A DNA stretch of 21,187 nucleotides from CBFFRJ01 sp051486985 (GCF_051486985.1 NZ_JAHVDV010000050.1:1-21187); one strand, 5' to 3'; positions 7,309 through 15,560 are shown, numbered from the stretch's first letter. The notes: generated by a model not told the origin, from the sequence alone. Numbers and translations are program-made.

Positions 7309-7929
7309 ATGGATCACATTGTTTACGTGGTGGACGATGACCATTCTGTCAGGCAGGCACTGGTCAACTTACTGAAAGCGGAAGATTATCGGGTCGCTGA
7401 CTTTTCCTCTGCCGATGACTTCCTGGCTCACCCTTTCTCACCTCAACCCGGCTGCCTGATTCTGGATATGAATATGCCAGAAACGGGAGGGTTTGACGTT
7501 ACCGAGGCGCTGACCCGGCTGGGGTATGCCCTGCCCATTATCTTCCTCACCGGATTTGGCACCATTCCTTTATCCGTTAAGGCGATGAAGGCTGGCGCTT
7601 ATGAATTTATGACCAAACCCGCCGTGCCCGGCTTACTTCTCCAGGCCGTGGCGGGGGCGCTGAAACTGGCAGAGCAGACACTGGGCGCATCTCAGGAAAT
7701 CCAGCACCTTACGGCCCGCTACGACTCACTGACGCCACGAGAAAAAGAGGTCTTTCAGCTGGCAATCGGCGGGCTGCTGAATAAGCAGATTGCTACCGCA
7801 ATGGGGGTGAGCGAAATCACCGCCAAAGTGCACAAAAAGCGGGTGATGGAGAAGATGGAGGTGCGCTCTCTGACCGATCTGGTCAGGGCCGCTGACCGTC
7901 TGAACATCCAGAAAACGCTCAGCCGCTAA
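7309..7929 (+). CDS. FixJ/NarL-type response regulator with LuxR-family HTH
   Basis: This 206-aa transcription regulator should be phosphorylated by a histidine kinase and bind DNA through its C-terminal domain. The receiver domain (about 3-118) has the acidic pair at D9-D11 (VVDDDHS), phospho-acceptor D53 in LILDMNMP, T81 and K103 (TKP). The HTH (about 138-200) contains SLTPREKEVFQLAIGGLLNK and KVHKKRVMEKM, typical of LuxR/FixJ proteins; StyR and TodT share this layout. AGGA lies eight bases before the ATG. Its promoter carries a Fur box. The gene is convergent with the large sensor kinase and overlaps its end by 11 bp, so the kinase is the obvious partner. The partnership is inference. Confidence 0.9.
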   Translation: MDHIVYVVDDDHSVRQALVNLLKAEDYRVADFSSADDFLAHPFSPQPGCLILDMNMPETGGFDVTEALTRLGYALPIIFLTGFGTIPLSVKAMKAGAYEFMTKPAVPGLLLQAVAGALKLAEQTLGASQEIQHLTARYDSLTPREKEVFQLAIGGLLNKQIATAMGVSEITAKVHKKRVMEKMEVRSLTDLVRAADRLNIQKTLSR

Positions 7930-10900
7930 GCTCTCCCTCCTGCACATGGTGGGTGGGCAGCACAAAGGTGAACTGGCTGCCGTGCGGCGTAAGAGGCTCG
8001 GCAGACAGTTTCCCCTGATGTTTTTCAATAATCCCATAACTGATGCTCAGCCCCATGCCCATCCCCTGCTCCTTGGTCGTATAGAAGGAGTCAAACAGAC
8101 GCTCCTGCACCTCAGGGCTAAGGCCAATACCCGTGTCCGCTATCCTCAGACGTATTCGTCCTGGTGCCGGGTTATCAGAGCTCACCGTCAGCATGAGGGC
8201 GCGGCTATCAATGCCCGCCATTGCGTCAATAGCATTGACGATAAGGTTCAGCAGCACCTGCTGGATCTGCACGCTGTCGCCCTGGATGAACACATCACTG
8301 GCGTCGAGGTTGTAGTGCAGCGCAATCTCTTGTCGCTCAAGTTCACTGCGTGACAGGGCCACAATGCGGTAAACAAGATGGTGTAAATTGATGCGTGTGC
8401 AACGTGATGTCTGATTACGGGTCAAGGCCTGCAGGCCACGGATAATATTTCCCGCCCTTTCTCCCTCGCTGATTATCTCCTCCAGACTGCTGCGCGCATT
8501 GGCGAACATGGGCGGTTCGCGATTCAGCCAGCGCAGGCTGGCACCCGCATTGGCAACAATCGACATCAGCGGCTGATTGATCTCATGAGCAATAGAGGCG
8601 GTGAGTTGCCCGACGGTGGTTGCGCGGGAGACGCGGGCCAGATCGGCCTGCGCCACCCTAACGGCGTCCTCGGACAAACGGCGGCCGGTGATATCGGTAA
8701 TCACCCCGAAATACTCCGCGACGTTGGTTTCATAGCCCACGGGATTACCCACGCCGAGTATGTAACGGCACTCCCCATCAGGCCGAAAAATACGAAACTC
8801 CGCCCGCATGGACACACCGTTGCGAACGCTATCATTCACCAGCGTGTTAATACGCTGGAAATCCTCAGGGTGAACCAGGGTCATAAAATCAGCCATCGAC
8901 AGGGTTCGCTGTCGTTCTGGCAGCCCCAGAATGCGCGCATATTCATCAGAGACAAACATCACATCCTGTTCGAGCTCCCAGCGCCAGATACCGGTGTTGC
9001 TGATTTTTTCACCCAGCATCAGCGACGTCTGACTGGTACGCAGCTCTTTTTCAGCCCGACGGCGCTGCACGTTTTCTTCCACCAGTTCGGCGTACAGGCG
9101 GGCAGTTTCCAGCGACACCGCTGCCTGGGCCGCCAGCATTCTGACAATACGCGAGTCTTCCGCGGTAAAAATGTCCGGCATCACCCGGTTTTCGAGATAC
9201 AACACACCCACCAGCTTTCCCTGTTTATGCATTGGCACGCACAAAATAGCCGCCCCGGAGGTCACGAGGTACGGGTCCTGGCTGAAGGGGCCAAACCGTT
9301 CCGGTTTACTGATGCGGATCTCCTGCCCGGTACGCATCACCGCTGCCAGCACCGAAAGCGGCATATCCGTTGCCCCCGGACGCTCTCTGACAAGCTCAAC
9401 GTTTACCCCTTCAGATGAGGTCTCAGCGCAGGCCTGCGTTTCCGGGATAGTGTTATCAATAATTCGGATCAATAGCCCACGCTGGGCTCCCGCCCGCTCC
9501 AGCAGAATGGTCATCAGCGTGTGCACCAGGCGGTCGAGGTCTATCTCTTCGGTCATGGCGCGCACGGCACGCAGGACACTTTCCAGATCGTTCACGGCTT
9601 CATTTTGCGCAAATGCGATAGTGTCATAAGGCGAACGCTGCCCGGCGGGTGCCAGATGTGGATACTGGCGTTCAAGATGGCGAACTTTGGCGGTGGCTCC
9701 CCACCGACGCCATGCCGAAAAGGCGTTTCGGACATAGCCTTCTGCTGCCGTTACCCAGCCGGTGGCTCTGGCAAAACGGCCCGCTAATTCGCAGGCGAGG
9801 CCATTGACTGGATAACATTCGGATTCACCCGACAGGGCAATCGCCTTTTCATACTGCGCGACGGCGGTCTCATTATCCCCGTCAAGCCGTGCCAGTTCGG
9901 CACGAAGCAGGGCTGCCCTGTCCGCAAAGGCAGCAGGGTTATGCCCGGCCCAACGGACAATATGCGCATAATGGGCATTAAGGACGTCTCGCTGTGCACT
10001 GTCGGCCCCGTTCCGGGTCAGGCATTGCGTCAGTGAAAGCGCACTGTAGAAATGGTAATCGAGCAAATGGATATAGCCTGGCACCATATCAGCGACGGGC
10101 GTCGCTTTTGCCAGACAGAAAGCGGCATCTTCATACTCCCCCGCCATGAAGTGCGCCATCCCGCGATACAGCCAGAACCAGAAAACCGCCAGCGGGATAG
10201 GCTGGGCTTCCCGCGGGTTGGTCACCGTCAGCAGCGAGTCAGCAAACAGATTGTGGCCGCTAAAGGTGGCGCTGGCAGTATTACGCAAATGGTTAACATA
10301 CAGACGCTGGATAGAGAGCATAATTTCCACATCGGGAAAATGGAGTTTACGCACAAACCCCAGCCCCCCCTCAATGGTGGAGATAACACCGTCCAGATGA
10401 TCGCCCCGGGTCAGGAAATTCATCGTCTGATGGCGAAGGACAAAACATGCTGCGGTAAGATCGCCATGTTCGACCGAGGCGGTGAAGCAGGCCTTCGCAT
10501 GCTCAATCGCCGTACCGAGCGGCTTCACCCAGGCGCTGCACAGATCAACCGCAAGCCAGGTACGCCCGGTAAAATGGGTAAGCTGATGTTCATCTGCAAG
10601 GTCGCGCCCCAGTAGCGTGTAGCGATACCCCTTTTCATACTGATGGTAACGGCAGCCAATCATTACGCCATACCAGGCAAGCGCGGTGGTGGACGCGCCA
10701 CTCAGCCCTTTTTCCAGGGTCATTAGCATGATTCGGGCCAACAGGATGAAGTGCAGTTGCGGACAGGCGAACGCAGAAAACATACTGGCGCTCAGCATCA
10801 GGTTCATGATGGCCTCCGCTTCAGGGTCCTCAATGAGCGCAAGCTGGCGGAACGCTGCCTCCGGCGCATCCCCTAAACGCCTTTCAAGCATTTGCCAGAT

Positions 10901-13522
10901 AATTCTGCACTCATCGTCAGCAGGACGACGACTCAGATGAATGCCAAACACCGCCAGCCAGGCTAAGGATGTTTCAAGGGCGAGGCTCATGTCTGACTGA
11001 CGCATATGCACTTCTGCCAGCATGCCCGCGGCCATTGCTTTTTGTTGCAGGTTCCCCGGCGCACTCATCAGTTGGTGACAAAGCGCCAGCGCAGAGGGAA
11101 GGTTTCCCTGTAAAAACTCACACTCCGCCTCTTCAAATGTGAGGCTAAAACTGGCCTGCGCCCGATCGCGCTGTGTTGTGCTTTGCAGACACTTTGCCGC
11201 TCTGAGATAGCGCACCGCTGACGCATAATCCCCGGTCAGCCTGGCGCGCTGGGCCGCCAGCCGGCAAACGTGGTGGTAACGCTCTCGCTGCGGTGACAGA
11301 CGCAGGCTTTCCATCGCCGAGATAATGTGATGCACCGCCAGAAAGAGATGTTCACTGCTGTCATCGTCCGCCACCGTCCCGGTGAGTCGTTCGGCTGCGG
11401 CAATGTTTAAACGGACAACGTCCTGCGCATCAAGCAGAGCCAGCGCGGCCTCGTGAACCCGGTCGTGGGTAAAAGCATACTGGGCATCGGAAAGGCTAAT
11501 AAGCCTTGCGGCCACGGCCGGTTGCAAATCTTCATGCAGCTGTTCCGGTGTTATCTCCAGAATCTGACTGAGCAGCGCGGGCTTGCCGGTTCCCCCCACG
11601 CAGGCCAGGCAACCGAGCAGATTTCGCGTCTGCGGCGGCATTTCAGCCAGTTGCTTTAATACCAGACTCGCCACGTTTTCAGTGTAGGTATGCGAGCGAA
11701 TTGCCTCTAAATCGTAGTGCCACTTGCCATACTCTTTATGATGAGTAATCAAACCATCCTTGAAGATGCGCTGGAAAAACTCATGAGTAAAGAGTGGGTT
11801 ACCTCCGGTTTTTTCGTGGATCAGCGCAGCCAGCTCGCCCAGGCTCGAGGCACGGGTTTGCAACAGGTTCGCCAGCCAGCGGGCGACCGCTTTCACACTC
11901 AAGGGCTCGGGGCGAAGCTCAAGGCTGTAGCGCGCCCGGAGGCGTAACGCCGACAGGAGATCCTGTTCACCAGAGGCGGGAAACGTATCGGTATCGGAGC
12001 AGGACACCACAACCAGAAGGGGTAATGATTCCGTGCTGCTGAGCAAATGCTCCAGCAGTTGCATACTGGCCTGATCGATCCAGTGAATATCGCCAATCAG
12101 CAGCACCAGCGGGTTATCCGGCGTGGCGAACGCTTCCACCAGACGATGCGCCATCAGGTTGAAACGCATACGGGTATCCGCCGACTGGGTGTTGACCACC
12201 GTGAGCTGCCGGTTATCCAGCAACAGCCCCAGCTCCGGCACCAGTTTAATGGCCAGCGCGGCATGGCTGCCTAAGGCCCGCGTCAGGCGCATTTTCCAGC
12301 GCGCTACCTCTTCCGCCTCAAGCCCCAGCAGCCACAGCGTCAGCGAGCGAAAAGCGGAGGCGATAACGGTGTAGGGTAATACCGGAGAGTATTGATCGGC
12401 CTTGCCAATTGCCAGCAGCGTCTGGCGCTGCTGAAGCACTTTCAGCGCAGAGGAAATAAGCGACGATTTTCCGCATCCTGGCGGCCCGCTGACGGTAACC
12501 AGCGCATGACAACCGCTTTCAACCACACGATCAAAGGCGGCCAGCAGTTGCGGGTGCTGAGGGTGATTCAAAAAAAGCGGATCAGGCAACATACGGGTGG
12601 GTTCCCTGTCCTGCAAACCGGGCGTAAATGAGGCAATCTCGCCATTTTTTGCAAGCGACGCCTGGCAGCGGCGCAGATCGGCCATCAGCCCTTCTACGGT
12701 CTGGTAGCGATTTTCAGGGGATTTTTCGAGCAGACGCAACACGATCTCCGCCAGCGTCGCCGGTACACCGGGCCGGCGCAGGCGGGGGGAACGGGGAGGT
12801 GAAGCAATATGGTGATGCGCCCACTCGGCCTGTCCGGCGTCGTTGAGATCAAAAGGCAGTTCACCGGTTAACAGTTCATAAAGCACAATGCCCAGGCTGT
12901 AGAGATCGCTACGGCTGTCGACTTTGTCGCGGGTGCGGGCGGTATGTTCCGGGGACATATACGCCAGCGTGCCGCCGGACACCGTCATGCGGGTGGCGCT
13001 CAACGTCTCCTCCACCCCTCTTGTCAGTCCAAATCCCCCCAGCCGGTAAGCCCCACCGGGATCGATAAAAAAGTGTCCGGGCTTGATGTCGCTATGAATC
13101 AGCCCCTGCGCGTGCATCTGGCGCAGCGGCGCGCACAGACGCATCGCGATGGAGAGGAAATCGGTCATGCTGCGCCCGCGCGTACGACTGGATTGTGCAA
13201 GGGTGCGGAAGGGAAACGGGGCGTAAACCAGCGCGTAGTGGCCGTGAAAGCTGGTGCAGTTCATCGGCTTTATGGCCCATGCGCCGGAGAGCCTGGCGCG
13301 TAATGAAAACTCATTTTTCAGCCGCTGCGTGGTCGCAAACGCGGCTTCGTCCCCCGCTACCGCCGCGCTGGCGAGGATAAAACTGCTGTCCGAGTGGAGT
13401 GGCTGACAGAGCGTCCACGCAATGCCACCCTCCTGTACTAAACGGGTGAAGATAATGTCATCGGTCAGGGTGACGACTTCACCGTCCATCATTTTTCCGG
13501 CGGCAGAGAGTTTTTCGCTCAT
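7919..13522 (-). CDS. Giant hybrid sensor: Ser/Thr (pseudo)kinase, NTPase, GAF, PAS, histidine kinase
   Basis: The 1867-residue protein matches the layout annotated elsewhere as trifunctional Ser/Thr kinase/ATP-binding protein/sensor histidine kinase. Order: protein-kinase fold (about 20-290); NTPase with Walker A GPPGCGKS (346-353) and Walker B-like LVLLIGDIHWID (472-483); long helical, TPR-like region (about 700-1300); GAF (about 1327-1475); PAS (about 1505-1615); histidine kinase with H-box HEINQP (His1646), N-box asparagines at 1759 and 1763, DTGIG (from 1796) and GMGMGL (about 1820-1825). The N-terminal kinase looks catalytically dead: HSDIKPGH replaces HRDLKPxN, GFG (163-165) replaces DFG, and no clear beta-3 lysine is seen. 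The histidine kinase looks intact. No membrane segment is obvious, so it is probably cytosolic. The ATG overlaps the stop of the preceding receiver gene (TAATG), with GAGGAG upstream. The ligand is unknown. Confidence 0.9.
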   Translation of the reverse strand: MSEKLSAAGKMMDGEVVTLTDDIIFTRLVQEGGIAWTLCQPLHSDSSFILASAAVAGDEAAFATTQRLKNEFSLRARLSGAWAIKPMNCTSFHGHYALVYAPFPFRTLAQSSRTRGRSMTDFLSIAMRLCAPLRQMHAQGLIHSDIKPGHFFIDPGGAYRLGGFGLTRGVEETLSATRMTVSGGTLAYMSPEHTARTRDKVDSRSDLYSLGIVLYELLTGELPFDLNDAGQAEWAHHHIASPPRSPRLRRPGVPATLAEIVLRLLEKSPENRYQTVEGLMADLRRCQASLAKNGEIASFTPGLQDREPTRMLPDPLFLNHPQHPQLLAAFDRVVESGCHALVTVSGPPGCGKSSLISSALKVLQQRQTLLAIGKADQYSPVLPYTVIASAFRSLTLWLLGLEAEEVARWKMRLTRALGSHAALAIKLVPELGLLLDNRQLTVVNTQSADTRMRFNLMAHRLVEAFATPDNPLVLLIGDIHWIDQASMQLLEHLLSSTESLPLLVVVSCSDTDTFPASGEQDLLSALRLRARYSLELRPEPLSVKAVARWLANLLQTRASSLGELAALIHEKTGGNPLFTHEFFQRIFKDGLITHHKEYGKWHYDLEAIRSHTYTENVASLVLKQLAEMPPQTRNLLGCLACVGGTGKPALLSQILEITPEQLHEDLQPAVAARLISLSDAQYAFTHDRVHEAALALLDAQDVVRLNIAAAERLTGTVADDDSSEHLFLAVHHIISAMESLRLSPQRERYHHVCRLAAQRARLTGDYASAVRYLRAAKCLQSTTQRDRAQASFSLTFEEAECEFLQGNLPSALALCHQLMSAPGNLQQKAMAAGMLAEVHMRQSDMSLALETSLAWLAVFGIHLSRRPADDECRIIWQMLERRLGDAPEAAFRQLALIEDPEAEAIMNLMLSASMFSAFACPQLHFILLARIMLMTLEKGLSGASTTALAWYGVMIGCRYHQYEKGYRYTLLGRDLADEHQLTHFTGRTWLAVDLCSAWVKPLGTAIEHAKACFTASVEHGDLTAACFVLRHQTMNFLTRGDHLDGVISTIEGGLGFVRKLHFPDVEIMLSIQRLYVNHLRNTASATFSGHNLFADSLLTVTNPREAQPIPLAVFWFWLYRGMAHFMAGEYEDAAFCLAKATPVADMVPGYIHLLDYHFYSALSLTQCLTRNGADSAQRDVLNAHYAHIVRWAGHNPAAFADRAALLRAELARLDGDNETAVAQYEKAIALSGESECYPVNGLACELAGRFARATGWVTAAEGYVRNAFSAWRRWGATAKVRHLERQYPHLAPAGQRSPYDTIAFAQNEAVNDLESVLRAVRAMTEEIDLDRLVHTLMTILLERAGAQRGLLIRIIDNTIPETQACAETSSEGVNVELVRERPGATDMPLSVLAAVMRTGQEIRISKPERFGPFSQDPYLVTSGAAILCVPMHKQGKLVGVLYLENRVMPDIFTAEDSRIVRMLAAQAAVSLETARLYAELVEENVQRRRAEKELRTSQTSLMLGEKISNTGIWRWELEQDVMFVSDEYARILGLPERQRTLSMADFMTLVHPEDFQRINTLVNDSVRNGVSMRAEFRIFRPDGECRYILGVGNPVGYETNVAEYFGVITDITGRRLSEDAVRVAQADLARVSRATTVGQLTASIAHEINQPLMSIVANAGASLRWLNREPPMFANARSSLEEIISEGERAGNIIRGLQALTRNQTSRCTRINLHHLVYRIVALSRSELERQEIALHYNLDASDVFIQGDSVQIQQVLLNLIVNAIDAMAGIDSRALMLTVSSDNPAPGRIRLRIADTGIGLSPEVQERLFDSFYTTKEQGMGMGLSISYGIIEKHQGKLSAEPLTPHGSQFTFVLPTHHVQEGELSG

Positions 13523-13905
13523 TAACGCTCCTCACGTAAAGAGAGTTCGCGGCGGATCTGTTCCAGCAGCGTATCGATGTTAATAGGCTTACGCAGCAGC
13601 GTGACGGACTCGGTTTGCGGCGCATAACGCGACAGGTTTTCGTCTTCATGCCCGGAGACAAAAATGACCGGCGGAGGTGTCATGCTGTCGAGCAGATGTT
13701 GGTAGAGCGCCGGACCGCTCATGCCTTTAAGCTTAATATCAATAATAAGCAAAGACGCCAGAGACAGCGCGGCTTCATCATTGAGAAACGCCTCGGCAGA
13801 TTCAAAGACGTCTGTGTCGTACCCTTCCGACTGCAGCAGGTTGCTTAACCCGCTGCGGACGGAACGTTCATCATCAATGATGACAATGCGCGCTGGCAGC
13901 GTCAT
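13522..13905 (-). CDS. Stand-alone receiver-domain protein (CheY/FixJ-type)
   Basis: A 127-aa protein made of a single phospho-receiver domain with no output domain. Residues seen: D11/D12 (IIDDERS), phospho-acceptor D56 (LLIIDIKLKG), S84 in the T/S position (FVSGHED) and K106 (RKP). It could be a phosphate sink, a relay intermediate, or an allosteric partner of the sensor. The frame is open from a GTG at 13926, but the ATG at 13905 is preferred because AGAGGA lies six bases before it. Its stop overlaps the sensor start by one base, implying coupled translation and a functional partnership. A 36-bp gap separates it from the upstream XapX gene on the same strand. Confidence 0.88.
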   Translation of the reverse strand: MTLPARIVIIDDERSVRSGLSNLLQSEGYDTDVFESAEAFLNDEAALSLASLLIIDIKLKGMSGPALYQHLLDSMTPPPVIFVSGHEDENLSRYAPQTESVTLLRKPINIDTLLEQIRRELSLREER

Positions 13906-13941
13906 GTCTGGTCCTCTGTCTTTCACTCACGCGAGTGCGTG

Positions 13942-14202
13942 TCACTCCTGGCGAACGTCTTTACCGTCAGGGGGAGGAGTGCCACTAATTTTGGGCACGC
14001 ATTCATGACGAAACCATGCCAGGGTCACCGGCTCGCCGCGCAGGAGCCGACGGCCAACAGGAATAAGTTGTTCACCCACTAACATACCGAACAGGCCCAG
14101 CAGAGCTATGACCGGAGGGGCGGGTGAATGCACTTGCATCGCACCATAAATGACGCCAGCCAGCAGGCCAACCGCCAGAGAAACAGCATAGGATTTCAAC
14201 AT
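13942..14202 (-). CDS. XapX-domain small membrane protein, second copy
   Basis: The 86-aa protein starts MLKSYAVSLAVGLLAGVIYG and carries the XapX signature around VHSPAPPVIALLGLFGMLVG, with two hydrophobic segments (about 5-21 and 31-49), then a soluble tail of about 35 residues rich in charged residues and Pro (GTPPPDGKD). The function of XapX proteins is not established. It is a paralogue of the preceding gene, whose stop lies 2 bp before this ATG, so the pair is probably co-translated; an AGAGG about ten bases upstream may serve as ribosome site. The tails of the two copies are unrelated. It is transcribed with the receiver and sensor genes. Confidence 0.8.
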   Translation of the reverse strand: MLKSYAVSLAVGLLAGVIYGAMQVHSPAPPVIALLGLFGMLVGEQLIPVGRRLLRGEPVTLAWFRHECVPKISGTPPPDGKDVRQE

Positions 14203-14204
14203 GG

Positions 14205-14453
14205 TTAGCCTGCCTCTGTATAGCGACTTATGGCAGATGCGTTATCCGCATGCGATGGAATAACCTGTGGCTGACTGATGGCCGCGGAGGGCGCATCCTG
14301 GGTGATAACGGCGGCGATCAGGTGTTCGCCCGCCAGCATACCGAGCAACCCCACCAATGCAATAGCGGGTGGCGCGGGTGAACGGACCTTAAGCACCGCG
14401 TACAGAAGACCGATAAGCACGCCTGCGCCAAGGGAAATGAGCTCTGTGCTCAT
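14205..14453 (-). CDS. XapX-domain small membrane protein, first copy
   Basis: The 82-aa protein contains the XapX core GVLIGLLYAVLKVRSPAPP followed by AIALVGLLGMLAGEHLI, giving two membrane segments joined by the SPAPP turn. The last 30 residues form a polar tail. The role of the family is unknown; members often sit beside hydrolase genes in proteobacteria. The ATG is preceded by GGAGATCTCC (14455-14464), a perfect 10-bp palindrome that contains the ribosome site and could hide it in a small hairpin. Upstream by 63 bp is the isochorismatase-fold hydrolase gene, with a strong hairpin between them. Similarity to the next gene indicates tandem duplication. Confidence 0.8.
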   Translation of the reverse strand: MSTELISLGAGVLIGLLYAVLKVRSPAPPAIALVGLLGMLAGEHLIAAVITQDAPSAAISQPQVIPSHADNASAISRYTEAG

Positions 14454-14482
14454 AGGAGATCTCCCGTTGTGTTGAACTGAAC

Positions 14483-14505
14483 GGGCCGGGGCAAACGCCC
14501 CGCCC
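14483..14505 (-). terminator. Intercistronic GC hairpin (attenuator or processing site)
   Basis: CGGGGC (14487-14492) pairs with GCCCCG (14497-14502) around AAAC, extended by GGG/CCC with one bulged base. In leftward transcripts the hairpin lies between the hydrolase and XapX genes. It has no U-tract on that side, so partial termination or mRNA protection is more likely than a full stop. Confidence 0.4.
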
Positions 14506-14516
14506 TTTGTCAGTCG

Positions 14517-15206
14517 TTATTTATTGGCCGGAACCGGAGCCAGAGTACGGTGAGCGCCTTTCGCACGCGCTGGCGCTTTATGCACCATGGTGTAGGCGTA
14601 ATCCACACCCATGCCGTAGGCACCCGAGTGCTCTTTGACAATATCCATCACCGCGTTGTAAGTCTCTTTGTGAGCCCAGTCGCGCTGCCATTCCAGCAGA
14701 ACCTGCTGCCAGGTCACAGGGATCACCCCCGCCTGAATCATGCGCTGCATCGCGTAATCATGGGCTTCTTTAGAGGTGCCACCGGAGGCATCAGCCACCA
14801 TATAAATTTCATAGTCACCTTCCAGCATGGCGCACAGCGCGAAGGTGTTGTTACACACTTCGGTCCACAGGCCAGCCACCACTACTTTCTTCTTACCGTT
14901 TTTCGCCAGCGCATCACGCACTTTCTGGTCATCCCATGAGTTCATGGAGGTGCGTTCCAGAATGTCGTGTTCCGGGAATACATCCAGCAGCTCAGGGAAG
15001 GTATTGCCGGAGAAACTTTCTGTTTCTACGGTGGTGATAACGGTCGGAATATTGAAGACCTTAGCCGCTTTCGCCAGGCCAACCACATTGTTTTTCAGCA
15101 CCTGGCGATCAATAGACTGCACGCCAAACGCCATTTGCGGCTGCTGATCGATGAAAATCATTTGGCAGTTTTGAGGGGTCAGGACTTCAAGCTTAGTGTT
15201 GGTCAT
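14517..15206 (-). CDS. Isochorismatase-fold cysteine hydrolase, YcaC-like
   Basis: A 229-aa cysteine hydrolase of the isochorismatase superfamily. The triad positions read D20 (FIDQQPQM), R85 (LERTSMNSW) and C118 (GLWTEVC); arginine in place of the usual lysine is the YcaC pattern (D19/R84/C118 in E. coli YcaC as I recall). The substrate of YcaC itself is unclear; relatives hydrolyse nicotinamide, carbamoyl compounds and isochorismate. The frame is open to 15314, but the first 36 codons do not look like the family; the ATG at 15206 (MTNTKLEVLTPQ) gives the usual N-terminus. Its ribosome site is weak (GGA eight bases upstream). It is first in the leftward operon, divergent from the amidohydrolase operon. 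Probably cytosolic. Confidence 0.85.
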   Translation of the reverse strand: MTNTKLEVLTPQNCQMIFIDQQPQMAFGVQSIDRQVLKNNVVGLAKAAKVFNIPTVITTVETESFSGNTFPELLDVFPEHDILERTSMNSWDDQKVRDALAKNGKKKVVVAGLWTEVCNNTFALCAMLEGDYEIYMVADASGGTSKEAHDYAMQRMIQAGVIPVTWQQVLLEWQRDWAHKETYNAVMDIVKEHSGAYGMGVDYAYTMVHKAPARAKGAHRTLAPVPANK

Positions 15207-15560
15207 AAGAATATCCATTGTCGTTAAGTTACAGTTTCCCGCAACGGAGGCGGAAACCATGCTGACAGAGACCGGGATATTCTCGCGCTGCATCAACAGA
15301 CGAAAGAGAAGCACAAAGCGGCTGCCTTTTAGCGTTCGTCCCGGGCCATGCTGTCGGAGCGGATAGTAAGAGTTGTTTGGAATGAGAACTATTATCTCTG
15401 TGTATAACTATACGTTCGTATAGGTATACCTTCGTATAACTAGACGCCGTTTTCCCCTGCTCACCATAATCCTTCCAGTTTTCACGCTCTGCGTTGACGG
15501 GGCATCTCATCTTGTCCGGCGGTTTAACTTAAGTGCCGGGCGTTTCAGACAGGAGGATTT
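15207..15560. other. Divergent control region of the two accessory operons (354 bp)
   Basis: The region separates the leftward hydrolase-XapX-sensor operon from the rightward amidohydrolase operon. It contains an inverted repeat GTTTCC (15234-15239) / GGAAAC (15252-15257) in the leftward leader and a striking tandem operator-like array at 15402-15445 (separate entry). A TTGACG at 15494-15499 could be a rightward -35, but no matching -10 is seen. The rightward ribosome site AGGAGG is at 15551-15556. No clear core promoter can be assigned on either strand and no gene is seen. Confidence 0.6.
15402..15445. repeat. Three tandem 16-bp units with GTATA-NN-TATAC palindromes
   Basis: The units start at 15402, 15418 and 15434: GTATAACTATAC+GTTC, GTATAGGTATAC+CTTC, and GTATAACTAGAC. 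The first two are perfect GTATA-NN-TATAC inverted repeats; the third has one mismatch (TAGAC for TATAC). The exact 16-bp period, about 1.5 helical turns, and the place between divergent operons point to a multi-site operator for a dimeric regulator. The protein is unknown; the FixJ-type regulator at 7309 is the only full DNA-binding regulator in the window. Confidence 0.75.

Noticed and set aside
8585..9418. Long forward frame (277 codons) and others at 10052-10615 and 12944-13303 opposite the sensor gene
   Set aside because: The sensor frame has clear domains throughout; the opposite frames show no recognisable domain.
13479..13661. 60-codon reverse frame overlapping the receiver and sensor genes
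   Set aside because: It lies in a different frame across the coupled TAATG junction and has no motif; the receiver residues D56 and K106 are encoded in the other frame.
15402..15445. Resemblance to a loxP-like recombination site (shared TTCGTATA)
   Set aside because: The structure is three direct 16-bp units, not two 13-bp inverted arms around an 8-bp spacer, and no recombinase gene is nearby.
15402..15445. Possible short CRISPR array
   Set aside because: The repeats are palindromic 12-mers with four-base spacers, far too short, and there are no cas genes.
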